Source of the DNA: Theristus sp. LFF4_11
Lineage: Eukaryota; Nematoda; Chromadorea; Monhysterida; Xyalidae
Direction: 5' to 3'
Assembly (NCBI GenBank): GCA_030248135.1
Contig: JASANC010005786.1
Location: 30,001 to 94,000, forward strand
DNA length: 64,000 nt
Shown here: piece after piece, positions 40,601-52,600 of the stretch
Position numbering within the stretch: position 1 is the stretch's first letter
Layout: every line of letters starts with the position of its first letter
The notes under the pieces: model-generated
Database searches by the model: none
What the model was told of the DNA's origin: nothing
The model's input: only the letters and a program-made list of their open reading frames with translations
Program-made: the position numbers and the translations under genes

Positions 40601-43600
40601 CTAATAGTTTTGAAGTACTAATAGTTCAAAAAAACTTTAAGATAAGAAACGTTTTTTTTTGGAAAAAAGGTTTTACTTTCCCATGCCAACCCATGTCAAA
40701 AGTGCAAAAGCTCTGAAGTACCAAATAATCGAAACTAGTTTTTGATTTTGTTGACAGAACAGCTCGACTCACCTTTCAATAATCCTTTACAGCCAGGTTA
40801 TTTGCAACCGGAACGTGTTTCGGACTCGGAAGCCAACACGTCAGAAATAGCAAACCGTTTGTCCAGAAATTCACAAAGTGTTTATTTTGCTTTCAGCTTC
40901 TGCACTGCTGTTATTTCCTGTTATGTTACACCAAACTGGCTTACTCCCTATTATAATTCAAAGATACATTTCAGACCTTACCATGGTTTACAAATTTATC
41001 CATTCTGTTACTTTCGTTCCCTTTCTGAATGATTTCTTCATTTTTCAACAAACCGGAACAGGTACTCGAGGTCATTCACTCAAACTCGCAGTTCCCAGAA
41101 ACAAGACCACTATCAGGAAAAATTTTTGGTGCGTTAGGACCATACATCTCTGGAATCTTTTGTCTGATGAAACTGTCACCTCACCAACTACAGCCAGTTT
41201 TCGGTGGCGTCTCAAAACACAGGAATATAAAAAAAATTCATTCATTTGTCTTTGGTAAATTTTCTGCTGCATTGGAATAGACAGGAGAGTCCGCCCAGCC
41301 GCCAGCACTCTTTGTTTTGTTTTGTTTTGTTTTGAAACATGTTCAACTGAATGTGATTGCGTTTTTGTTTTGAATCACATGTGTTCTTTTGTGCGACGTT
41401 TCGTGTTGTTTTCTTTTTTCTTGTATCTGGTGCAAGTGTGTGTCCATGTCACAGCTCTTTTTATCTCGCGTTTTTCTGTGTGCTCTTGTGGCTTTTGTGT
41501 TCAGGGCATTCTTTTTGATAACTAGCACTGTTACTTGCTTGCTGTTGCTCATCACTTGCTGTTAGCTGTATTTGGGATGGCACAGGAAAAATAAGAAGAG
41601 CCCGTGAACAAAAAATAACAAAAAATAACGAAAAAAAAGAAAAAAAAGAAAAAAAAGAAAAAAACAAGAGAGAAAAACTGCGATAAAGAAAAGAAAAGCA
41701 ACTGTGCCGTGTTTATTTTGCTTTCTCTTGCTTAATTTAATCGTGCCTGAATGTCAATCGTGGCCGTTGTGCGCTGTCTGATGTTGTCGGTTCGTGATCG
41801 CGCTATTTTATTTATTTCTTCTCTCAAGCTTCAATTGTGTTTGCGCGTTTTTTTTTAACATTCATTGTTTCTGACTGTCGACGGTTGGTTTTATTTTGTG
41901 GATTTTGTTTCTTTGTGTGAATACCCGGGCAGTCATCTGCCCATTCGTTTGCATCGACTTTTTGCTTGCTTTCATTCATGCATTCACCAAGTTCATCAAT
42001 AATCTTGTGTTTCTTTAGGTTTTTTTGTGACATCAATTGTGTTTGTTTTGCATAATGGAAGTTTTGTGAATGTGTTGATGTGAACTGGCCGTGAGGCTTA
42101 CAAATAAACTTGAACTGTCCGTGACACGGCCGGTCGCTGCCCCTCGCATGACTTGTTATTCTTATTATTAGCCAGTTGTTTTCATTTGTTTGCTTCAGGG
42201 CTTGAAACTGAAACGTTGCTTGTTTCCGTCGTCGTTTATGATGAGACTGTTTTTGTGATGCTTTTTGTACGGCGGAGGAAGCAAATAACAACAAAGCGAA
42301 ACGCGAATGTCATGATGGACTTCTGTTTGACGCTTGCGTGCCCGCCATCAGCCATATACGCTCTCGTTTTCTCGCTTGGGAATACATGAAGGGAATGCGT
42401 AAATATTGCTTGCCTTTTTGTTGTCTGTGTTTTTGAATTCTTTCACTGTTGCTAGCGGTTGAGTCTATCTTTTTTTGGAACCAACACTTCGACAAATTTG
42501 GCTGTATTGAAAATCAGGGCATGCTGATTGGTCGTTGTACGATGGGTGCAGCTAATCAGCATGCTTACTTAGAACTTTTGAATTGCAGCAACGTGGAAGA
42601 TGACTTTGATAACGGTTTCGGTTTCTTTGTTTTCTGTTTTTAAAATTGAGTTCCTCTTTCTGTGCAATTTATGTTTTGTTTTTGGCTTCTCACAAGACAT
42701 TTCCGTTCAGACTCATGGCGTCTATGTACTGTAGCCACATTCACTTGTTCCTGCAATATTGCAACATGTTCAGTAGATTTGAGAAAAGAAGGAATGAACA
42801 TTCTGTCTTGTAACAAGGCAAAAAATGATTCGTTGAAAACTTGGTGATTTTGTGGACAACGTTCATTTGTCACATCTCACATGCCTTTTCAACAACGGAC
42901 GTCCTTGTCGCTGCAACATGCGAATGGCAAATTTAGCAAAACAAAGCGAATTCAGCTGTTCAGTGGTTCACTGAATCTCCGCAGTGTGCAAATATTCTGG
43001 AGTGTAAAATTTCAATAAAGCACACACGTTCCATTTTGTGCCTTTCAGGTTTTGCGGACACCAACGCATATTTCGTGAAGAGACAGTTTTGCTCTTCCCT
43101 GTTCTGTCGAGCGCTTTGGTCATCATTTTTGCACGTTTTCAACTTTGGCAACTTCAGACCAGTTCAAGCTATAACAACAGTTGGTTGTCCTCTAAGCGTT
43201 GCGCATAAATTGTCCCTCTATCGTATCTGATGTCGGGTCTTTTCGTTTCTGTTGTCTCTGCTTTGTTAACTTTTTTGAAGGTCTTGAGTTTCCGAGCTGC
43301 AGGCAGAGTTTCAAATGACTATGTAATTTTTGCATTCGAAATAACTCAAATAAACCACGCTACGCGTTGAGTGGTTGTATTTGTGCGGTTGCGCCAATCA
43401 GCGACCGTTAGTTGCAATTTCTGCAAATTCTGAGCAGCCAGCTAGCCTGGATTGTGTTTTTTTTCTGATGCCACTGCACGGCAAGTTTTCGACAGAAACG
43501 TTCAATTGTGTGTGTGTGTGTGTTTGTTGCTTTGAATTTTCAATGGCTTTTCTCTCTGATGTGTTTGTTAAAGTTTTTTTTCAGTTTTGCTGATGACAGT

Positions 43601-46600
43601 TAGACGTTGCCTTGCTTGTTATTCGGTGAGATTATTTTCTGTTTTAAACAACAGTTTTGAAATTCGTTAAAAGTCTTCTTGACACCAATTGTAAAACGGT
43701 CCTTAAACTATGTCCGTATTACGTTGCAATAACCGTTCTTGAGAGATTTCTGCGATGAATTTTATTAAAACCATATTAATATTCAATACACATGTCGTCT
43801 TGCTGTAAAACTGTATGTATAGTTGGCCACTGTCAAAGAAACGCGACGAAAACTGAACAAATACCAGCTCAAAACCGTTCTTGCGCTGTGTGGAACTTTT
43901 TGCACGCACTTTTTTAAAACATTGTGTCGAAATTTTAAAAAATTTCCTATTGGTCTCACTATTATGAAAGACTGTAGATCAGTGTGCGGATTGAAAACTT
44001 TCAAATCCCTTGTATTGTTGTGGATCAGCGAGTGTCTGTTTTTGTGTCACTTTGATGGTGAACTTTTTTCTTCAAATTACAATTTCAAATTACAATTGAC
44101 GTCTTAAAAATACTCGTGTCTGTACTGATTTTTTACCGCAGTTCCATGAATATCGGTCAACTTTGATAACATCTGTCTATTTTCAATTTACGTTCAGACA
44201 TACACTTTGACTTTGGCACACAACTAGCTGATTGGTTGCATTTGTATTTGACGCAATTTATTCACGTAGATTGGAATTTAGTAACTGCCGCAATAATGCA
44301 CATGTTTTTCATGCTTACATTCGATAAAAAATGTATTCCAGTTTTTCTCAGTTTTTTGTTTGTTTGAGCAGAAATTCGATCTTTGCCTTGTACAAATAAG
44401 TTTGCGGTCCAAATGTTTTGTGTTCTCCCAAAAATGACTGTGCACAAAAGTATGCAGTAGTTGAGTGGTTGTTTTGTTATCTTCATTTTTTTCTGGAAGA
44501 AACCCTTTTTTCATTGCTTTTCGATTCGAGACTGTTGCATCTTGGTGGTGTTTGTTGTTGTGTTGATCAATCATTGATAAAAGCAGTCGTTGGTTTATTT
44601 CGTTTCTATTCCTAGTTAAAAAACACATCTGTCTAGCTGAACGTCAAAGTTACCTTTGCGACTGACAATAATCCTCACTCACAGCCTGATCCAACCAATC
44701 AGTGAGCCAGATTTGATTATTTGAATGCTGACGTGAGTTGTCTGTGTTTAAAAATTCACGATGATTGGTTCAGATGTTTACGATAATTTTAAATGCAACC
44801 AAGCATCTAGCGGCGTTCAAAGCTAGCGGTGTTCAAAGGTGTGTTAGTTTGTCCAAGTCTCCAACACTGATGCTGATCGATTTCAGTACTTTTTCATGAA
44901 GTGTATAATACTGTGTTTTTTCATACATCATCATATTTTCGCATGAGTGTTTGGAAAAGAAACCTGTTTGTTCCATGTTACAGAATTTCAGTAAAAAAAC
45001 AAAATTCCACACCATGATCAACCAAGTTCTTTCTGAGCAAATTTACCGTGCGTGACGCGTTTGCGCTCACCAATTTTTGCGCTGCACCGTTTCTAATGTA
45101 AACAGCACAAAATGTCACGTTTATTTTTTTGGAAACTTCTCATCATTTATGTTTTTTGTTTGAACTCAGCACTTTCAAATAATTTTACTTTACTGCACTT
45201 TAATGTGACTTTACTCACTTTAGTATCACTTTAATAGTACTTACTGTCTTACTCAAAATAATTTTCATCTAGTTGTTGCTATCGACGTTCGAAATTCGGG
45301 GCACTTAGAAATTCTGAACCTTCGGGGTGCCGACAAAAATGGGCGTGAAAAGTCGTTTCAAAGACGCTCGATCGACGTTCTCGCGACGACTTGGTCTGAC
45401 GAACAACAACAGCCACTCAACACGGGCCTCACCATCGTCCAGTCCGTTGGCGACGCGCACAAAGTCGTTGGATAACCTGATTGGAAGTCAAGACAAGAAC
45501 AACAACGTGAGCAATGGTGCTGCGAAGACGTCGGCAGAAACGGACGAGAAAATGCTGTTTTATGAGACGGAACCGGAGACGTGCGACACTTATAAACCGT
45601 CGACGTCGACACTGCGGCTGCCGACGAAGAGCGACGCCAATCTGCCGCGGGTGAGCTTGCCGCGGCGGTGTGCGACCGCATTCAGCTGTCTGAACAGCCC
45701 GGATTTCGGCGAATCGCTCGCGAACAGTCGCAAATCACCGACCAAGAAACGACCGTCCAAGAAGAAACGGTGCGAGAAGAATGTGCGGTTTTTTTCTGGA
45801 ATCAGCTGGGGTAGAACTGACTGATCAGTTCAAATGCTATGCGGTCCTGTGTCTGTATTTGTTGCTGCTTTGAATTCGTGTGCGTGTTGATGAGTGGACT
45901 AGTGGCGTCAGCTCGGGCGTGCGTGTTTGCATGTTTTTCGGCGAGACAAGACCAAGTACAGTTGCATATTTTTCCAATTGCTGCTGTGGACGCCCGAAAA
46001 ACAAATTGCGAAAAGTAGATTTGGCGAGTTATCGTGACAAAAAGGGACTCACAGTGAGGAGTATAGTGCCAAGAGGTGCCTATGAGATTCAGAGCTAAAA
46101 AATTCATGAAAATATACAAATTTACGGAAAAGGGGCAATGTGTTGGTCTATAATTCTGGTGTATGATTGGCCTGGCAAATTTGTTGTATTAGCTGATTGG
46201 TTGGTTACGCACGTGTAGTGTGATGCCTGCATTCTGTGTGTGGTCACAATAAATGCTCGAACTACCCGTATGTGCGGAATCAACCAACCAATCAGCTGAT
46301 ACCACAAATTGGCCAGGCCGATCATAACTTTTCGTCCATTTCATTTGAATGCGGAATAAAACTAAATTTTCAAATTCCCAAACCCCAAAAAGCGCACTGT
46401 TGCAGGAATCAAGCGGAGGCGAATCGTCTGTGCCGCGGCACAATCAACATGCGCGAGGCGTTCATCTACACGGAGAACGCGTGCAACTTCGGCATCTCCA
46501 GTGATCAACTGAAGTTCTACTTGAAGGCGCCCTCCGAGTATGAACGACAACGTTGGGTCACCGCGTTGGAGTTGTCCAGGCATCAGGCGATTAAAGCGGC

Positions 46601-49600
46601 CGAGTCAGGTGACTCGCGCGGAGTTTTGAGTTTATTCGACTTTGGGTAGATGTTTTTGAATCGAGGGCAGGCGTTTTCTTCGATTGCTCTAAACTGCGTT
46701 TTTCACCATTGCACGCCCGCTGCGTTCAATAGCAACCGAAGCGTGCATTATGAACAGGTGTTGCTCATAACGCGAATTTATAATTCACGCTCTGGTGTCG
46801 CGTACTGAACGCAGGTGGGAAACGCCGGTTAATTTGGGTTGACGTTCAGATTGAATGAAAATGCCACGCTGCTGTCATTGTGAGTCTTCTCGGCACGATC
46901 TTACTGAAAAGTGGCATTCATGAAGCAGTATTTGGTGACACATAGCTATGTTTTAGCATGGCTACACGTCACTAAATTCTGCTTCATGAATGCCCCTTAA
47001 AACTTTTACAGTTGTCAGCAGAACGTATTTCAGGCAAACCAGCAAAATTGGAAAACTACTCGTTTTTTACTTCCTTTCAGACGAAGAAGAAGAACTGAAA
47101 CTGCAACGAGAGATGAACGAGACGGATCACAAGCTCGACATGCACACTGCACTCAGTCAGATGCAGGCGAAGATCAATGATTTGACACTGTGCGCCGAAA
47201 TGATTGGTGCGTGAACGACTTTATTCAACGGTGCACGTTTAGTGGTTGAATGTCAATTTGAATGTGAACTTGAATTCTGTGTTTGGTGATCTCTCAGTTC
47301 AATCATGACATTCTTAGGAAAGTTCTCACGGTTTTCAGGTTCAGAGACCCAGGACTTCGCCAGCAAACTGATCTAGTTAATCAGTACTGCCAGATTTTCA
47401 CTACTGCCTAACAAAGCTGGGGAAAAAGAGAACCCTTTTCAGCGAAACACGGCACCAGTCTGCATAGAAATCTAGCCGATTTGGAGGACTACGTCGGCAG
47501 ATTAGACCAACAGACGGGCAGAAGCTCGGATGTGAACGAGCGATTCAAAGTGACCAATGAGCGTGCGACCATGTTTCGCATTGCGGCCGACGCAATGCTC
47601 ACGGTCAGTTTATGTTCATGGTTGTTTTTGGTGATTGGTTGAATTTGAAAGCCGCTGTGATACGGTGCTCTAGTGCATGTCTTTGTTGCTGATTGGTGGC
47701 TTTTGAATTTTGAACTTGCTGATTGGTCGCAGTAGCCCGTCAGCTTCGATATCAAGTCAGGAAAATCGCAAGATTTTTTGTTCCCCAGTGCACAGGCGTA
47801 CATCGCTTATTTTACGAGTCACGCTGTCTGATATAGCACGTTTGATGCTGATTATTTGTTTGTTTGTTTTTAATTCGCATAATATCGATCAAATCAAGCG
47901 GACGAGATGGATGATCTGGTGAATGAGCAATGTTCTTTGGTCAAAGTTACCCTTTTTCCTCGCATCGAAACAAACACGGATCCATTACCATCAAAACGAC
48001 TTCACTTCCATCCAAAAACGACTTCACTTCCATCCAAAACGATTTCACTTCCATCCAAAACGGTTTCACTTCCATCCAAAACTGACTTCAGGCGTGCACC
48101 GACTTCACCGAGCTGGCCGTCGGCTACCAGCGCAAGTGGCAGCGCATCCTGACGCACGAGCACGAGCAGCGCGTCCAGCTGCAGGAGCAGATCGAGCGAT
48201 TAGCGAAGCAGCACTCGATGCTCGAGCGCGCCGCCATGCGAACGGACGCGACGGCGAAACAGCCCGGTGCGACCGCGGTCGCCGCTGAAATGCCGACAAC
48301 GCCCGGTTGGTTGGTGCCCGCACCGCGGGATGGGAGGTTTGCGTGGCAGCGGCGTTTGCTCGGGCAGTCGTTTAGTTCGCACGCTTTGTGGGCTCCGGTT
48401 TTGTCTGGTGATTTTTTTCGTTGTTTGGCCTTAAAAGGACTGAACTGGCGTTCGTCTGAACTGAACAAATTATTGCAAACGCGCAGTTTTTCTTCATTTC
48501 AGTCAATAACTCTTCTTCCTCGTTGCAAACGCGCTGTTTTCCTTCATTTCACTCAATGATTCTTCTTTCTTAATAATCAGGAAATATGTGCACAGCAGAC
48601 CGGATATGACAGTGACCTTGCCATACACACTGTTTGTGTTTTGTTGGTCCAGTTTAAACAAGAAATATTTCTGAATTTTTACAGCGTTTTTCAATGGTTT
48701 TCAGTTTATTCGGATTCCGATGACGAAACCACGTTTCATGACGCTGCTGAGGAGCTGAGTGCCAGTGTCGACGGGGGACTCAATTGGTTGGTTTTGGTTT
48801 TTTTGCAGGGTTTTTTTGGAATCTAGCTCACTGATTGGTTGGAGACCGCAGTTGTGACAAATCAGTTGAGATTTTTTCTTAAAATTTTTGGTTTCCTTTG
48901 TACGTTTTGTTACGAGTGTCAATACCTAAAAACGAGTGTCTGAAGTCCTCAATTTGAGTATCGGCCCGATTAAAAGGAGTCAGATTGTTTTTTGTAGTCA
49001 ACCTGTTGTTCGTTTCTTTTTTTCTTTTCGTTGCTCATTTTCTTTTCTTATTTTAATGACTGTTTTCAGGCTTTCTCTTTTACCCTTTACTTCATTGTTT
49101 TTTCTGCTTCACCAACGAACAAGGTTTTGCCATTTGGACCGCACGTAAAGCCGAATTTCAAGATTCTCGTGCTACGGATTACGGTGTCTTTTACCGTATG
49201 CATGTATGTGGTCTCGTCGCGATCTCACTGCGTTTTTTATGACATGATCCATATGACTATCCATGCTTTTGCTAGACGTTCAAAACGACCGCATTGGTAT
49301 CATGGGATGATGCCAGACACTGAAACACCGTAGAAATTATGTCCTCACTTCAGATTTTTGCTTCACCGCATTCCAACTTTCTGAGTCAGTGGGTTCCCAT
49401 TTCGACCGTATGCAATTACTCGCTGAGTCGCGAGCATAAGCTTCTTTCTGGAGCTTGTTTCTTTTCAAGGCGCGAAAAAAGTGGAAATTCAATTTCGCCA
49501 TTCTCCGTGCAGGAATGCTAGTGACGCAATGACTAAGCCTGGTGGAAATTAGACCCTGTGCAAAGTTCAGTCTCTCGTCTGCTGTTTGTAGTCTGTCTGG

Positions 49601-52600
49601 GTTTAATGGACGGTTGGCGCATTTTCTTGCACTTTTCTTGTTTTCTGTTATCAGGAAAATATTAGCTTTTTAGCTATGCTGGCCGGTTTTATTTATTTGT
49701 TTGTCTCTTTCTTAGCGTCCATGATTGCAGCAGGGCTTTGTTTACTAGTACTGAAGTATTGATTGGTTTTCAGTGCCGCTCACATTCTGAAGCTGTATTC
49801 TCTTCATAAAATGCAAAATGCATTTTGCTTTTTTTGTTTCCTAATTTTAAAATTACAGCAAAAAAGATTTGGCAATGCTCGCCCGCAGATTATTTCTGGA
49901 CAACTATAAATCGGATTCACTTTCAAATTTGAATGACAACAGGAGGGACAGCATTGAGAATGGCTTTCAGCTCAGGCAATGTTTTTTTGTATTTTTTCTG
50001 TTTGAGCATAAATTGTGAGATTTTGTTCACTGAATGACCTCATAACACTCACCGTCTGTATGGAATTTCTTTTTTTTTTATTCTACTCATTTCAAGCCTA
50101 CTCATGGTTTTGTACTTCCACGTAACTCCTGACCGTTTTGATCTATTTCGAACGTCAGGTTTATTCGTTGGCTAAATGTTGCATGTGGTGTTGCGGGCGG
50201 GTCTCGAACCCGCCCGGCCGTATTGCTCCAGTCGACCACAAGCACCACTTGTCTATCCTCACTCTCTGAATACAACCGAAAACACAACAGAAACAGAAAA
50301 CATACAGCGAAGCAAAATTATAAGCTGTTAGCAAAAGTCTCATTCTACAGGCAGAAGGTGTCGCTGCGTCGCACGGGCAGCGAGATCAGCGGTGGCGAAC
50401 AGGAGGACGAGAAGCGGCAGACGGAACGAGTCAGACAGCGTGCCGAGACCGAGGGATACTTCAGGGCAACCATCGTGCAACGGCCACAGAAGCATGCGGT
50501 CGGTTTTCGTGCGAAACGTGTGAATTGTGGTTTTGGAGTGGTTCATGTGGTTTGATTTGTTATTGGTTGGGGTACAAATGCCGCCAAAAAAGTGCGGTAC
50601 GCATGCCGAAACACGATTTGAGCTTGTGATAACAATTCATGCTTTCTTTCAATTTCATCTCAATTCGCAAAACGCACCATCGCCAGAGTTTGGTTGCGTC
50701 TGATTTTACCAGTTTATTACAAATTATGATTTTGATTAGTTTTTTTAGAATTTATCAAATCAAAAAAACAGATTTCACGCCTTCCAGAGCCGTGAACCTT
50801 CTACGGAACGCAGTGAGCGTGACGATCGGTCAACGGCTGTTGCGGGCAGCGCCAGTGGCTCCTCTCTAGCGACGCCCACCGCTGCAACGCCGACGCCGGC
50901 CCAAAAGAAGCGCGGTGCGCCGATCAGAGAGCGACGCGTCTCGTTGCCGCCGAAGCCGACGCACAGTCTCAGTCTGTGGTCGATCATGCGCAACTGTGTC
51001 GGCAAGGAATTGTCGAAAATTCCGATGCCGGTTTGAGCTTTTTTAACGTTTTTTTAGCTGATTCGCTTACAAGCTGATCCGTAATGTCGGTGACCATAAT
51101 GTTGGTCTCTGTCAAGTTCTAGTATTGTACCTTGCGTTTCGCACGTGATTTCAACCGAACATCCCACAGTAACGCCAACAAACATGCTGCGTTCCAAAGC
51201 GATTCAGTTGCTTTTGCTGCTATGACTTTCGATGGGCGTTGTTAATGACCGTCCATCCATTCCATTTTATTTCGCAAAAAAGCAGGAAACTCCGATAAAA
51301 CTGTATGAACAGCATGAAATTCGGAGACCCAAAATGGTGTTGGTGGACAGAGTGTTCCCTTGAACGTCAGTCGTTATGACTGCCCGCAGCCCTGGAACGC
51401 AGTTTAAGTTTTTGTGATAGGACACCTAAAGCACTAAACCACCATTGTGATTTTACTCTCGTGTTGCAAAAACGTTTTTTTTTGCATTCAGGTCAACTTC
51501 AACGAACCGCTGTCATTCCTGCAACGAATCACGGAGGATCTGGAGTACGCCGACCTGATGGAGCGAGCAGCCACAAAACCGCCGTCCGATTCGGCCGAGC
51601 AAATGTGCTACGTTGCTGCGTTTGCGGTGCGTGAATCGCTGTTTTTTTTCTCAAAGAACTCAGATTTGTAAAGCTCTGTCGTTTTTTAATTTCAAAATTT
51701 GATTCTTTCAGAAATTGGAATTCAATTTGAAATTTTAAAAAACTACAAAACAACCGATTTCCAGGTGAGCATGTACTCGACAACGAGCTCGAATCGTGCC
51801 ACAAAGCCGTTCAATCCGCTGCTCGGCGAAACGTACGAGTGTGACAGGATGGACGATCTGGGATGGCGGTCATTGTCAGAGCAGGTTGCTGGTTGATTCG
51901 TTGATTGATTGGTTGATTGATTGATTGATTGATTGATTATGTGCTTGACAGACTGGTTGATATAATTGATAAACAGGTTAATTGATTGGATGTTTGTCAG
52001 AATGATCGGTTCTTTGTGATTGAGTGGTTGATTGATTGCTTGCTTGTGCTCAACACGCCCTGAGCACCACACAACCGCCGCAACTGAGCGTTTGGCCGAC
52101 CCCACCGCACGTCGCATGTTGCAGGTCAGCCACCACCCGCCCGTGGCGGCGCATCACGTCGAGGGCATGGGCGGCTGGATGATGTACCAGGAGTTCTCGA
52201 TGATGTCGAAGTTTCGCGGCAAATATCTCTCGGTCATACCAACCGGCGTCACGCATTTGCACTTCAAGGAGTCGGTGGTTTCGGTGTTCAGTCAGAGTTG
52301 GTGGGCAACGTTCGGGGCTTGCGGATGGGGCAGGGTCTTTTTGACACGACCTCACTGCAGTTTTCGTAATCGTGGACATTGAGAGGGCGTGCAGAGCAGA
52401 AGAACAACTCATGATGCAGTTTTTGGTTTTGTTTTGTGAACTTCGCACTGTTAAGTAATGCGTTGCTTGTGGTTTCGCGCAATACGAAAAAGCAAAAACC
52501 CCGTCCAGTTCACCAAGGCGCCAAGCCAATAAGTGCCAAAACGTAAGCACCAGTTTTTTTTACAAAGCTAAGCTCCCCTTCTGCAGCTCCGGTCACCACT

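Larger units (their letters stand above)
38284..45338. other. 8.1-kb OSBP intron, repeat-bearing
   Basis: Contains the SINE at 38697, a foldback end fragment near 39245, the LINE remnant at 40878-41258 and microsatellites: (TTG)n 38441-38465, (TTTTG)n 41312-41333, A-rich 41625-41665 and (GT)n 43509-43524. Otherwise T-rich with no further exon recognised. Confidence 0.6.
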
